A stretch of DNA of 64,000 nt from Fibrobacterota bacterium (GCA_023412475.1 JAEYNR010000013.1:1-64000), one strand, 5' to 3'; shown: positions 1-9,289, counted from the first letter of the stretch. Program-made: numbers and translations. Notes: generated by a model not told the origin, from the sequence alone.

Positions 1-695
1 TTAGCAGTTGCCCGGGCTTCGGGACACCGATTTTGGGCTCCAGACAGCCTTTACAGGAGTAAAATATCGTTTCTCGGGAGACGTGGGATTGCCGATCGAA
101 CCCTTAAGGGAAACCTCCGGGACGTACTGGAAACGTTCTCAACGATACGCTATTTCTTCAACGGAGTTTTTCTCATCGTAATGCTTAAGTTTCGTATGCT
201 ATTGTTTGTTTTAAGTCAAACTTTGTCTATTTTAAGCCTTCATTTCCAAACCAGGGCATAGTGCAGCAGGGTTCTGACAGTAGGTAAGACTATTGACATA
301 TTCAAAAAAATTGGATAGGTGCGTCGTGTTTGCTTTACATTGTGCATTTTCAGCCCGGTTTTTTGTCGAGAACATGGCACACAAGCGGTATTTAAACTAA
401 TGTGTGGTAAGATTTATATTTCATGTAAACATGTTTTTTAAAAACCGGCATATTTTGAACAGAAACTAATTATCCTGATTGATATCAAACAAAAATGTTT
501 ACCCATATACCAGGAGACCAAATGCCAGCCAAATATTCTGTTTACCCGGTCCAAGGGTGATTTGACCCTGCCATGCGAATTGTTTGTCAATATTCACATA
601 ACAATGCACCATAACCCGATGCCTCAAAGCGTAGAAATACTTGAATTTTAGAAAGAGAATTAAATGCGATTGCTTAATCAAAAAGTTCACAATTC
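1..695. other. Left-edge stretch with no recognisable gene
   Basis: The first ~190 bases are clearly richer in G and C than the AT-rich bases that follow. They contain short self-complementary pieces: TATCGTT at 65-71 pairs with AACGATA at 141-147, and CCCTTAAGGG sits at 101-110. Plus frame 1 stays open from the left edge to a stop at about 259-261, but the translated tail looks like random hydrophobic sequence and I recognise no family. This could be the tail of a structured RNA, a decayed gene, or a gene end. From 300 to 695 I see nothing. Confidence 0.3.
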
Positions 696-1679
696 TTAAG
701 TCAAAAACTTTAAATCTTTTGTTGTTTTTTGCACCGAAGAATTCGCATAACAATAGACACATCCATGAGCACAGGTATCATACCTGCCGATGTCTTTGCT
801 TACCAGGCAACGGCACAACCTGCGCTGACCACTGTCTTTCAAGACAGTTCTGAAAGTGAAACTTTCCCTGCCAAAAACATCTCTTTCTATATTTAATCCT
901 AAGAACTCTTTCAACTCTGGATCATCACCGAAATTCTGTGCTATCACTATCGGGTCAATACAACTTCCGTTATGTATACCGTAATCAGAGAGATCGATTT
1001 TTTCAGCACAGGATACTACATCAATGCCCCAAGTAGAAGACAGTTTCCTCAATCTTTCGCCGATTTTTATAATACTCTTCGAATCAGGGTCTCTTATCAC
1101 CAGACCCGTTTTTTTCAGATTTCTGTCCACTTTCACATACCGGGAAAGAAAACTGACTGTAAGCCGCTTTGTATAGCCTGCCAGTTGATTTCCAATCCGT
1201 TCAATTCTCCCCAGGAGCTCTTCCGATGTAATAGTGTCTGTAAGGATAATTGGATCGAATCGCCAGAAAACATTCTCCGGACCGATCCGCGCAGACAAAT
1301 CCCTGAAAGTTTCTATCCTCTTTTCCAATGAAGGCAAACAGGTCTCCAGGCTTTCTTTTTCATAGTCATTGAGAGTCACTTGGAAAAAGTATCTGATGTT
1401 TTTTCTATCAATTGCGCTTAAAAGGGGTATTATTGGAGCGGGATTTTTTGTCCAGAACACAATAAGACGGGTTTTCTGAAATGATACATACTGAGCTTTG
1501 CCGCTAAAGGGGTTGATCCATTTAACGTAACCACTATTGAGCCGCTCGATAAACCACTTTGAGTAAAAAGCCGGAATATCGGTAGCCCTGCTGGCAGAAA
1601 TGATTACCGGGGCAACTCCGTCAACCACCTCCCCATCATCTTTTTTTATTTTTACCTTTTCCCATCCTCTAAATGCCAT
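696..1679 (-). CDS. DUF1848 family protein (radical-SAM-like Cys motif at C-terminus)
   Basis: This is a 327-residue protein of the DUF1848 family. Near the N-terminus it carries the family signature SASRATDIPAFY, and near the C-terminus a CxxxCxxC motif (about C303, C307, C310) followed by YAN. That cysteine pattern is the one radical SAM enzymes use for a 4Fe-4S cluster, but here it sits at the end of the protein, which is normal for this family. The substrate is unknown. I chose the ATG at 1677-1679 because a TTAGGAGAAA ribosome site lies just upstream; the frame stays open further upstream without one. The gene is divergent from the radical SAM gene at 1753, with 73 bases between them, so the two may share a control region. 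Confidence 0.85.
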   Translation of the reverse strand: MAFRGWEKVKIKKDDGEVVDGVAPVIISASRATDIPAFYSKWFIERLNSGYVKWINPFSGKAQYVSFQKTRLIVFWTKNPAPIIPLLSAIDRKNIRYFFQVTLNDYEKESLETCLPSLEKRIETFRDLSARIGPENVFWRFDPIILTDTITSEELLGRIERIGNQLAGYTKRLTVSFLSRYVKVDRNLKKTGLVIRDPDSKSIIKIGERLRKLSSTWGIDVVSCAEKIDLSDYGIHNGSCIDPIVIAQNFGDDPELKEFLGLNIERDVFGRESFTFRTVLKDSGQRRLCRCLVSKDIGRYDTCAHGCVYCYANSSVQKTTKDLKFLT

Positions 1680-1752
1680 ATTTCTCCTAAAAACAGATAT
1701 TAAAATCCGAATATCGAAACTATAAAAATCGGATTCAGGATTTCGAATTAAT

Positions 1753-3036
1753 ATGAAAATACTTGTAATAAATCCTTTTGTAACTGATTTCAAGCTTTAT
1801 GATGAATGGATGCATCCGGCTGGTTTGTATTTCCTGATGGATATACTGAGAAAAAACGGACATGATGTCAGCTATTTCAACTGTTTACAAAGCTACAGCT
1901 CATCACCCAGAAAATATGGCACCGGGAGTTTCAATTTCTCAGAAATCGCCAAGCCAGCCTTATACCGCAATATTAAACGTAAGTATAAGCATTACGGAAA
2001 GCCACTTGAGGAGTTTCGTGATTTTCTGAAAAGGACTCCTGGACTGGATCTGATCTGTATTGGCAGCATGATGACTTACTGGGCCCATGGAGTACTTGAA
2101 ACGATTAAGATTGTCAGAGAAATTAATCCGGCAGTTCCTGTAATTGTGGGGGGAATAGCTTCGCAATTGATGCCACAGTATTTCAGCAGCCATTTTGATA
2201 ACTGTTTTACCGGTAAACTTTCCGATCCCAAAACACTTTCTCTGCTTGAAATAAAAGAATTGCACCAGCCCTCCTTTTTAACCGGTTTCAAAGCCTTGGA
2301 AAAACCAGTAAACCACGGTCCGGTTCTGCTTTCTCTTGGATGTCCGATGAGATGCAGCTATTGTGCTTCAAAGATTTTGCAGCCCTCTTTCCAGTATCGT
2401 CCTTTGGAACTTATCCTCAAAGAGATCGATTTTTTAATTGACAGTTTCGGTGTTTGCGATTTTGCCCTTTACGATGATGCTCTGCTTTACATACCACAGA
2501 GAGTTTTCATCCCTTTTCTCAGAGAAATAATTGAACGTAAATACAAGATCCGTTTCCATACGCCAAATGGCATGCATCTTAGATTTATCACCGAAGAGCT
2601 CCTAAGTCTGATGATAGAGGCTGGCTTTACCACTTTCAGATTCGGTTATGAGAGCGGAGACAAGAAATACCTTCAGGACACCTCTGCAAAGGTAAGCAGC
2701 AATGAGTTGGAAAAAAAGATCGGAGTAATAAAAAAGTATTGTTCAGATAAGGATACTGGAGTGTATATGATGGGAGGATTGAGGAATCAGACTCCTCAAC
2801 AACTACTAAGCGAGATGGATTATGTGGGATCAATGGGAATGAAGGTTAAACCGGTTTTTATTTCGCCTGTTCCAGGAACATCGCTTTACCAGTATTATCA
2901 AAAACAGTTCCCACTTATTGAAAGTGACCCGCTATGGCACAACGATTCCTATTTTATCACCTGTCTCCCATCCTGGAGCGCTGATGCAGTGGACAGTGTG
3001 AGAGAAAAAGCAAAGGAGATTAATTGTTCTTTGTAG
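1753..3036 (+). CDS. B12-binding-type radical SAM protein
   Basis: This 427-residue protein has a Rossmann-like cobalamin-binding-type N-terminal half (residues 1-180, opening KILVINPF and containing IVGGIASQ). A radical SAM core follows with CxxxCxxC at C197, C201 and C204 inside LGCPMRCSYC. The architecture matches the B12-binding radical SAM methylase/cyclase superfamily. The canonical DxHxxG cobalamin motif is not obvious, so the first domain may be only a structural relative. The substrate cannot be read from the sequence. The ATG at 1753 has only a weak AGGA about 12 bases upstream. It is divergent from the DUF1848 gene and convergent with the DUF4416 gene. Confidence 0.8.
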   Translation: MKILVINPFVTDFKLYDEWMHPAGLYFLMDILRKNGHDVSYFNCLQSYSSSPRKYGTGSFNFSEIAKPALYRNIKRKYKHYGKPLEEFRDFLKRTPGLDLICIGSMMTYWAHGVLETIKIVREINPAVPVIVGGIASQLMPQYFSSHFDNCFTGKLSDPKTLSLLEIKELHQPSFLTGFKALEKPVNHGPVLLSLGCPMRCSYCASKILQPSFQYRPLELILKEIDFLIDSFGVCDFALYDDALLYIPQRVFIPFLREIIERKYKIRFHTPNGMHLRFITEELLSLMIEAGFTTFRFGYESGDKKYLQDTSAKVSSNELEKKIGVIKKYCSDKDTGVYMMGGLRNQTPQQLLSEMDYVGSMGMKVKPVFISPVPGTSLYQYYQKQFPLIESDPLWHNDSYFITCLPSWSADAVDSVREKAKEINCSL

Positions 3037-3117
3037 AGACGTCCGGCATGCGGGTAGATACGTCCGGCCGGACGTCTGTACGGATTATAGCCGGGCTTCT
3101 GTACGGCTCTGCACGGA
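3037..3117. repeat. Palindromic ACGTCCGG repeat cluster between convergent genes
   Basis: Directly after the stop of the radical SAM gene, the 8-mer ACGTCCGG occurs three times. It is direct at 3039-3046 and 3060-3067 and inverted at 3068-3075, where copies two and three make a perfect 16-bp palindrome. Copies one and three can pair over 10 bases (3037-3046 with 3068-3077), so two hairpins compete. Further right, TGTACGG occurs twice and TGCACGG once. This looks like a REP-type extragenic palindrome, perhaps also ending transcription from both convergent genes. Confidence 0.55.
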
Positions 3118-3136
3118 TTCTTGCAAATCTAAAATA

Positions 3137-3706
3137 TTAAATCTGACAGTCTTGCTCTCCAAAATCTAAGATCTCAAATTCGCTTTTAACTTCTCTTGCC
3201 AGCGTTGCTCTTGCCTTTTCGAGAAATTCATAAAGCTGCTTTTGTTTATAATCGGGGTAAGTCCAGGAAAAGAAACGAAATTTCCCTTTTCTATAATGAA
3301 GAGTTTCCTCTCCATAGATACCTTTGCCAAGATACAGTCTGTGGTAAAAATCTTTGGTTGTAACAAGCACAAATTTATCTCTGGCCAGATATCCCGGATC
3401 GATATTTACGCTTCGTTTTCCATCAAGGCTAAACTGCTGTTCGATACTATTGGTGAAAAGCTTAATATCAACAAGCTGTTGTCTGTCGATTAGGGTTTTG
3501 TAGTTGAAATAGTATTTCATTAAAGAGGGCCCCATCTCATCGCTGTAATACTCAGACCATGAGAAAGCAAGAGGCCCGTAGCTGTATTCCTGCTCTCCAA
3601 ATTGTTGATCCAGGATTTGGGTAATTTTTTGTAGATCTATGGAAAGTGGATTATAAGTAATTGCTATAACCAGTTTTACTGGAAGAGGAACAGAAGGGAT
3701 ACCCAT
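3137..3706 (-). CDS. DUF4416 family protein
   Basis: This 189-residue protein matches DUF4416. It is recognised by the block ARDKFVLVTTKD followed by HRLYLGKGIYGEETLHY and by the Tyr/Trp-rich SWTYPDY near the end. Family members are soluble, of unknown function, and typical of Deltaproteobacteria, Fibrobacteres and related anaerobes. I start it at the ATG at 3704-3706, which has AAAGGTG just upstream; the frame extends 24 codons further up but without a ribosome site. No signal peptide or membrane segment is visible. It stands alone, convergent with the radical SAM gene, and context gives no functional hint. Confidence 0.8.
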   Translation of the reverse strand: MGIPSVPLPVKLVIAITYNPLSIDLQKITQILDQQFGEQEYSYGPLAFSWSEYYSDEMGPSLMKYYFNYKTLIDRQQLVDIKLFTNSIEQQFSLDGKRSVNIDPGYLARDKFVLVTTKDFYHRLYLGKGIYGEETLHYRKGKFRFFSWTYPDYKQKQLYEFLEKARATLAREVKSEFEILDFGEQDCQI

Positions 3707-3938
3707 AAAAACACCTTTAAAAAGCCAATGCATTATTAATATATTTAAAAAACTGTTGTAAAAAATAGCATGCGGCACAGCGGATATGAGTTTTTTATCA
3801 ATTCAGGGCTTCTATATTACCCTTGACTGTGAATGGTGCTGGTTGTAGTTTTTTTAACTCTTCACAGTACGACTGATCATCGGACAGGAAAAGTTTGCCT
3901 TCAAAGCCATATCACGACCGCTAAAATGGGAGACATAA

Positions 3939-5285
3939 TTGTCCAGGCGATTTACATTTAAAGGCGGTATTCATCCGCCACACAAAAAAGCTCAGACCTC
4001 GGGTCTGTCTATTGAAGTATTCCCTGCCCCCGGCAAGGTAATTATTCCATTACAACAGCACATTGGAGCACCTGCAAAACCGGTGGTTAAACGCGGAGAC
4101 CGGGTAAGCATAGGGCAGTTAATTGGTGAAGCAGGAGGGTTTGTATCGGCCCCGGTACATTCATCGGTGTCTGGAACGGTTCTTTCAGTAGGTCTTTTCC
4201 CTCATCCTATGGGAAAACAGGTAATCGGGGTGGAGATAGAAAATGACGGCACTGAAGAGAAGCAGATGCTTTGTCCGCTGGACAAACCGTGGCGTGAAGC
4301 GGCTCAAGGGGAGCTGATTCAAAAGGTTCAGTCTGCTGGAATTGTAGGGATGGGAGGAGCAAGTTTCCCCACCCATGTAAAATTATCGCCTCCAAGCAAC
4401 AAGCCTATCGACGTTCTGATAATAAATGGTGCAGAGTGTGAGCCATACCTTACAGCAGATCATCGTTTGATGCTTGAGCGAACCGAAGATTTTCTAACCG
4501 GAGTGCTTATTCTCAAAAAAATACTGGGAGCAAAGAAATGCTTTATCGGTATTGAAGAGAACAAGCCTGATGCAATTAAATTGATAGACAAGCAGCTCTC
4601 TGACAGCCTTTACATTGATGTAACTCTTGCCAGGCTTAAGGTAAAATATCCTCAGGGAGGTGAAAAACAGCTCATCAATGCGATAACTGGTCGTCAGGTG
4701 CCATCAGGTGGTCTTCCTATGGATGCTGGTTGTGTTGTTCATAATGTTAGTACCGCATTGGCTGTAAGGGACGCGATCCTTGGTGGTATTCCATTATATG
4801 AGCGTGTGGTGACAGTGACCGGTCCCAAAGTAAGAAAGCCCAAAAATCTGCTGGTTAGAATTGGTACTCCTATACGGTTACTTCTGGAGGTATGTGAGGT
4901 GGACCCTAAATCTACCCGCAAAGTGATCATGGGTGGCCCGATGATGGGAATAGCGCAATCGGATCTGGATGCTCCGGTTATTAAATCGACTTCAGGCCTT
5001 TTAGTTTACCATAAAGTACAACCTGCTCTGAGAGAATATCCCTGCATTAACTGTGGACAGTGTGTTGCTGCCTGTCCGATTCATCTGGTTCCTTCCAGGC
5101 TTGCCAAATTCATCGAAAAGGAATGCATAGATGAAGCAGTTCAATGGAATGTTATGGATTGCATGGAGTGTGGTTCCTGCACATATGTTTGCCCCTCCAA
5201 GATTAATCTGGTGCACTTTATGAAATTGGGTAAGTTTCATGTTCAAGCCATACGTGCGGCAGCCGCAAATAAATGCTCTTCATAA
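3939..5285 (+). CDS. rnfC: Rnf electron transport complex subunit C
   Basis: RnfC is the membrane-associated subunit that takes electrons between NADH and the rest of the Na+/H+-pumping ferredoxin:NAD+ oxidoreductase. The protein has 448 residues. It opens with the family signature FKGGIHPPHKK, then a biotinyl/SLBB-type N-terminal region. A flavin/NADH-binding core follows with GMGGASFPTHVKL and NGAECEPYLTADHRLM. Near residues 370-430 there are two 4Fe-4S motifs (CINCGQCVAACP and CMECGSCTYVCP). The start is a TTG at 3939, supported by GGGAG six bases upstream and by the conserved N-terminus. First gene of a six-gene operon. Confidence 0.97.
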   Translation: MSRRFTFKGGIHPPHKKAQTSGLSIEVFPAPGKVIIPLQQHIGAPAKPVVKRGDRVSIGQLIGEAGGFVSAPVHSSVSGTVLSVGLFPHPMGKQVIGVEIENDGTEEKQMLCPLDKPWREAAQGELIQKVQSAGIVGMGGASFPTHVKLSPPSNKPIDVLIINGAECEPYLTADHRLMLERTEDFLTGVLILKKILGAKKCFIGIEENKPDAIKLIDKQLSDSLYIDVTLARLKVKYPQGGEKQLINAITGRQVPSGGLPMDAGCVVHNVSTALAVRDAILGGIPLYERVVTVTGPKVRKPKNLLVRIGTPIRLLLEVCEVDPKSTRKVIMGGPMMGIAQSDLDAPVIKSTSGLLVYHKVQPALREYPCINCGQCVAACPIHLVPSRLAKFIEKECIDEAVQWNVMDCMECGSCTYVCPSKINLVHFMKLGKFHVQAIRAAAANKCSS

Positions 5286-5300
5286 GGGATTGATAAGAAA

Positions 5301-6380
5301 ATGATAAATCAGACCATCACAAAAATAGACAACGGTGAGAAGAAACTGGCTAGCAGTGTTGAGAATGCTCAGTTTAAGCTCAATTTATCATCATCACCCC
5401 ATATCAGGCATCCCAAAACAGTTCCTGAGATTATGCGTTGGGTGGTAATTGCGTTATGTCCTGCACTTGTGGCCTCTTTTCTGTTTTTTGGCTGGCGGGC
5501 AATATTTTTGACCTGTGTTTCTGTGAGCTTTGCGGTTTTAACCGAATATCTGATAATACGTATTGCCAGGAAGCCAAAAACTATCGGAGATTTCAGTGCT
5601 GCAATAACCGGTATCTTATTGGCATTTAATGTTTCTCCAACACTTCCATGGTGGATGGTAGCTTTGGGTTCTGTATTCTCGGTTGGTGTTGCCAAGATGG
5701 CTTTCGGGGGGCTGGGTTCAAACTTCATCAACCCTGCCCTGGCAGGGCGAGCATTTCTGATGGCTTCCTATCCGGCCGCCATGACCAGTTGGAGTGCTCC
5801 ACAGGGGTTAATCAAAGGAACACTTTCCGGATTTGACGGACTTACAAGCGCAACACCGCTGGTCAGTTTTAAAAATGTCGCTACAGATGGTTCTTTGGCT
5901 GCTCTCAATTTACAGGATGCATTGCAGAACCTTTTAGTTGGGAATGTAGGAGGATGTATTGGAGAGACATCTGCAGTGGCGCTTCTGATCGGAGCGATAA
6001 TTCTGTGGTCTAAAAAGATAATCGGCTTCAGAATTCCTTTCATATATATAGGAACCGTTTTTCTTCTTTTCTGGCTTTTTAACGGAAGCGGAGACCTCCT
6101 CTCCTCCACAGCCATTGCAATCCCCCTGTTTCAGATTCTTTCAGGAGGACTTTTTCTGGGTGCATTCTTTATGGCTACCGATATGGTCACTTCTCCGATA
6201 ACTCCAGGGGGGAAAGTTTACTTTGCTTTAGGATGCGGTCTTCTGACCTTTATTATAAGGAAATTTGGCGGATATCCCGAAGGAGTTTCCTATTCCATTC
6301 TTATCATGAATCTTTTCGTTCCTTTGATTGAAAGATACACCAGACCGTCAATTTATGGAAAGGTGAACAAACGTGGCTGA
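5301..6380 (+). CDS. rnfD: Rnf electron transport complex subunit D
   Basis: RnfD is an integral membrane subunit of the Rnf pump, related to NqrB, and carries a covalently bound FMN. The 359-residue protein is strongly hydrophobic with about nine to ten predicted membrane segments. The flavin site is visible as LTSATP, with the acceptor threonine at about residue 185, corresponding to the SGAT-type motif of characterised RnfD proteins. The gene begins 15 bases after rnfC and its end overlaps the rnfG start by 8 bases, indicating tight translational coupling. Confidence 0.96.
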   Translation: MINQTITKIDNGEKKLASSVENAQFKLNLSSSPHIRHPKTVPEIMRWVVIALCPALVASFLFFGWRAIFLTCVSVSFAVLTEYLIIRIARKPKTIGDFSAAITGILLAFNVSPTLPWWMVALGSVFSVGVAKMAFGGLGSNFINPALAGRAFLMASYPAAMTSWSAPQGLIKGTLSGFDGLTSATPLVSFKNVATDGSLAALNLQDALQNLLVGNVGGCIGETSAVALLIGAIILWSKKIIGFRIPFIYIGTVFLLFWLFNGSGDLLSSTAIAIPLFQILSGGLFLGAFFMATDMVTSPITPGGKVYFALGCGLLTFIIRKFGGYPEGVSYSILIMNLFVPLIERYTRPSIYGKVNKRG

Positions 6381-7026
6381 TATTATTAAATTAACGGTTG
6401 TCCTTACTATCGTTTCAGTAATTGCAGCACTGGCAATTGCATTCACAAACTCCAAAACCAAGGATCGGATTCTGGAGCAGAATCAGATGGCCGAAAAGAG
6501 TGCCCTGCAGCAGATAATGCCTCAAAACAGTGAAATCGCTGAAATGCACTGCAGCTCTTCAGAGTGCCCATCACAATACTGGAGCGCAGAAGATCAGAAC
6601 CAGACGGTTTATGCATTCAAGATCTTAAGCAGAGGATATGCTGGTGATATTAAATTTCTGGTTAGCATTACCGAAGATGGTAAAATAGTGGGAATGAATA
6701 TTCTGGAGCAGTCCGAGACGCCCGGATTAGGCGCAAGAGTCTCAGAGAGCATCTCCAAAAAGTATATCTGGAATGGTTTGTTCGGCAAAAAAGAGGAAGG
6801 CCTTAGATGGTTCACCAAGCAATTCGAAGGAATTGACATAACCAAAAATATAAAAATTGATAAAACAATTGGCGAATGGCATAAACTCGACAGCAATAAA
6901 CGCAATGAGCTTCTGTCCCAGAACAGTATAACAGCAATAACCGGCTCTACAATTTCAACCAAAGCAATAACCAGCGGACTTGAAAAACAGGCTCGTGCTT
7001 ATCTGAATGCTTTACAGGGAAATTAA
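6373..7026 (+). CDS. rnfG: Rnf electron transport complex subunit G
   Basis: RnfG (NqrC-like) is anchored by one N-terminal membrane helix (about residues 5-25), and its soluble domain carries a covalent FMN. The 217-residue protein shows the FMN-binding domain with ETPGLGARV around residue 120. The flavinylation motif TGSTIS lies at about residues 190-195, close to the S/D-G-A-T consensus, with T193 the likely acceptor. It starts at GTG 6373 inside the end of rnfD. Maturation would need an ApbE flavin transferase, which is not in this window. Confidence 0.95.
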   Translation: MADIIKLTVVLTIVSVIAALAIAFTNSKTKDRILEQNQMAEKSALQQIMPQNSEIAEMHCSSSECPSQYWSAEDQNQTVYAFKILSRGYAGDIKFLVSITEDGKIVGMNILEQSETPGLGARVSESISKKYIWNGLFGKKEEGLRWFTKQFEGIDITKNIKIDKTIGEWHKLDSNKRNELLSQNSITAITGSTISTKAITSGLEKQARAYLNALQGN

Positions 7027-7027
7027 T

Positions 7028-7627
7028 ATGCTTAAAGATGAACTAAAACGTGGAATAATCACAGAAAATCCGATTCTTATTCTGGTACTTGGTCTTTGCC
7101 CTTCACTGGCAACCAGCACCTCAGTTCAAAATGGTTTTGGAATGGGAATGGCGGTGACATTTGTTCTGGCTTGTTCCAATGTCATAATATCGATTATTCG
7201 CAAAGGGATTCCTGACAAGGTTCGAATCCCCTGCTTTATTGTAGTAATCGCAGCTTTTGTGACAATGGTGCAGTTGCTGATGAAATCTTATCTTCCGGCT
7301 CTTGATAAGCAATTAGGAATATTTGTACCGCTAATAGTGGTTAACTGTATAATACTTGGTCGGGCTGAGGCGTATGCTTCAAAAAACAACCCGTTTAAAT
7401 CCTTTATTGATGGCGTGGTAATGGGTCTGGGCTTTACAGCCTCTCTTTGTCTTCTCAGTATTATCAGAGAAATTTTAGGAAGTAACAAACTGCTGGGGCT
7501 GAATTTTTTCCCTGGCTACGATCCTATGACGGTTTTTATACTGGCTCCCGGAGGGTTCTTCACCATTGCTACAGTTATGGCTGTAGTCCGGTATCTGGGC
7601 AATCGCAGGAAGGATGCAAAAACATGA
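7028..7627 (+). CDS. rnfE: Rnf electron transport complex subunit E
   Basis: RnfE (NqrD-like) is one of two homologous six-helix membrane subunits of the Rnf complex. The 199-residue protein begins LKDELKRGIITENPI, the usual RnfE opening, and contains the symmetric-subunit signature LGLCPSLATSTS early on and VNCIILGRAEAYAS in the middle, with the conserved Cys residues that form the intramembrane iron site in Rnf/Nqr. I start it at the ATG at 7028 with CAGGGA upstream rather than the in-frame codon 21 bases earlier. Its stop overlaps the rnfA start as ATGA. Confidence 0.95.
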   Translation: MLKDELKRGIITENPILILVLGLCPSLATSTSVQNGFGMGMAVTFVLACSNVIISIIRKGIPDKVRIPCFIVVIAAFVTMVQLLMKSYLPALDKQLGIFVPLIVVNCIILGRAEAYASKNNPFKSFIDGVVMGLGFTASLCLLSIIREILGSNKLLGLNFFPGYDPMTVFILAPGGFFTIATVMAVVRYLGNRRKDAKT

Positions 7628-8247
7628 ATAATATTGCCAATATAATTACTATCTCAATTGGTGCAGTTTTCATCAACAACTTTATTCTCTCCAAGTTTCT
7701 AGGATTATGTCCTTTTTTTGGAGTATCCAAGAAACTCTCCAGTGCCACTGGAATGGGAATGTCAGTTATTTTTGTAATGGCTATAGCCTCTAGTTTTACC
7801 TGGGTGATAAACAGCTTTGTTCTTCTTCCACTAAATGTAGCCTACCTGCAAACCATTATCTTCATATTGGTAATTGCAGCGCTGGTACAGTTAGTTGAAA
7901 TGGCACTTCAGAAATATTCTCCATCTCTATATGAGGCGCTTGGGATTTATCTGCCTCTTATCACCACTAATTGCGCAGTACTTGGAGTGGCACTGATCAA
8001 TACCGGAGTTAATACCTTTACCGGCGAACCTTATACTTTCTTTGAGAGTCTGCTCAATGGTGTGATGTCAGGGGTTGGATTCATGCTGGCATTGCTTCTA
8101 ATGGCTGGTTTGAGAGAGAAACTGGAATTCTCCAATATTCCAAAAGTACTGGAAGGACTTCCTATAGCTTTTATTACAGCGGGATTAATGGCTTTGTCAT
8201 TTCTAGGATTTGCCGGTCTTAACTTCTTCTCGCCTGTTGGAGGATGA
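7624..8247 (+). CDS. rnfA: Rnf electron transport complex subunit A
   Basis: RnfA (NqrE-like) is the second six-helix membrane subunit, antiparallel partner of RnfE. The 207-residue protein has FINNFILSKFLGLCPFFGVS at the start and the matching TTNCAVLGVAL motif in the middle, which together supply the conserved cysteines of the intramembrane iron-sulfur centre. It overlaps the end of rnfE by four bases (ATGA) and is followed two bases later by the rnfB GTG, so it is translated as part of the same coupled series. Confidence 0.96.
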   Translation: MNNIANIITISIGAVFINNFILSKFLGLCPFFGVSKKLSSATGMGMSVIFVMAIASSFTWVINSFVLLPLNVAYLQTIIFILVIAALVQLVEMALQKYSPSLYEALGIYLPLITTNCAVLGVALINTGVNTFTGEPYTFFESLLNGVMSGVGFMLALLLMAGLREKLEFSNIPKVLEGLPIAFITAGLMALSFLGFAGLNFFSPVGG

Positions 8248-8248
8248 C

Positions 8249-9259
8249 GTGGATATATTTATTCCTATAATAATAGTAGGTTCTATTGGTGCATTCCTGG
8301 GAGTAGGCTTGGGGATTGCCTCCAAAAAACTTTTTGTACATGTCGATCCCAGAATTCCTATGATTCTGGATGTTCTGCCCAATGCCAATTGTGGCGCCTG
8401 CGGGTTTGCTGGATGCAGTGGATTTGCCAAAGCAGTTGCAGAAGGGAAAGCCTCACCTAATGCATGTATTCCAGGAGGAGCAAAATGTGCCCATGCTATA
8501 GCGGATCTGCTGGGTGTGACAGCTTCCACCGAAGAGCCACAGATGGCGGTAGTGCATTGTAAGGGTGGCCATAATGAGGCCGCGGAACGGGCTATCTACA
8601 ATGGAATCCAGGATTGTATTGCTGCAACGATAATTGGCAATGGCTCTAAAATTTGCCAGAATGGATGCCTGGGATTAGGGACCTGCGTAAGAGCTTGCCC
8701 ATTTGATGCCATTTTAATCAATGATAACGGAATTGCCGAAATTAACCCTGAAAAATGCACCGGGTGCGGAAAATGCGTTAAAAGTTGTCCCAGAAAAATA
8801 ATCTCAATGATTCCGAAAGTGCACAAGATTTTTCTTGCCTGCTCCAATCGTGACAGGGGAGCTAAAGTTAAAAAATATTGTTCTGTTGGATGTACAGCCT
8901 GTACTTTATGCGTGAAAGCGACTCCTTCTGGTGCGATAACGATGGATAATAATCTTCCTGTGCTTGATTATTCCAAAGAGGAAAACTTTATCACTGCAGC
9001 CTATAAATGCCCCTCTAGTTGTTTCACAGACCTGGTAAAAGTCCGTTCTAAGGCCAACATCGACACACACTGCGATGGATGCGGGTTGTGCATCTCTGTT
9101 TGTCCGGTCCCAGGTGTGATAAACGGAGAAAAAGGGCAGAGACATATTGTGAACAAGGGAAAATGTATAGGCTGCGGAAACTGTCTTCATATCTGTCCTA
9201 CCCACGCAATTACTTTATGGGGAACCGGCTTACAGCCAAAACAGGCACGAATGGCTTGA
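8249..9259 (+). CDS. rnfB: Rnf electron transport complex subunit B, multi-ferredoxin type
   Basis: RnfB accepts electrons from ferredoxin. The 336-residue protein has one N-terminal membrane helix and the RnfB-specific cluster motif (NCGACGFAGC, then a further Cys). Ferredoxin-like cluster motifs follow: CxxGTCVRACP, CTGCGKCVKSCP, a third motif CTACTLCVKATP, CDGCGLCISVCP and CIGCGNCLHICP. The third motif has Thr where the fourth Cys is expected. The extra C-terminal ferredoxin pair makes it resemble the long clostridial/acetogen RnfB. I choose GTG 8249 because TTGGAGG sits six bases upstream and the protein then starts DIFIPIIIVG. Last gene of the operon. Confidence 0.95.
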   Translation: MDIFIPIIIVGSIGAFLGVGLGIASKKLFVHVDPRIPMILDVLPNANCGACGFAGCSGFAKAVAEGKASPNACIPGGAKCAHAIADLLGVTASTEEPQMAVVHCKGGHNEAAERAIYNGIQDCIAATIIGNGSKICQNGCLGLGTCVRACPFDAILINDNGIAEINPEKCTGCGKCVKSCPRKIISMIPKVHKIFLACSNRDRGAKVKKYCSVGCTACTLCVKATPSGAITMDNNLPVLDYSKEENFITAAYKCPSSCFTDLVKVRSKANIDTHCDGCGLCISVCPVPGVINGEKGQRHIVNKGKCIGCGNCLHICPTHAITLWGTGLQPKQARMA

Positions 9260-9289
9260 TTTAAGCAGGGATAGACTCCCCTGCTTAAA
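9260..9289 (+). terminator. Hairpin at the end of the rnf operon
   Basis: Immediately after the rnfB stop, TTTAAGCAGGG (9260-9270) pairs perfectly with CCCTGCTTAAA (9279-9289) around an 8-base loop. There is no long T run behind it, so it is either a weak intrinsic terminator or an mRNA 3'-end stabiliser. Confidence 0.6.
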
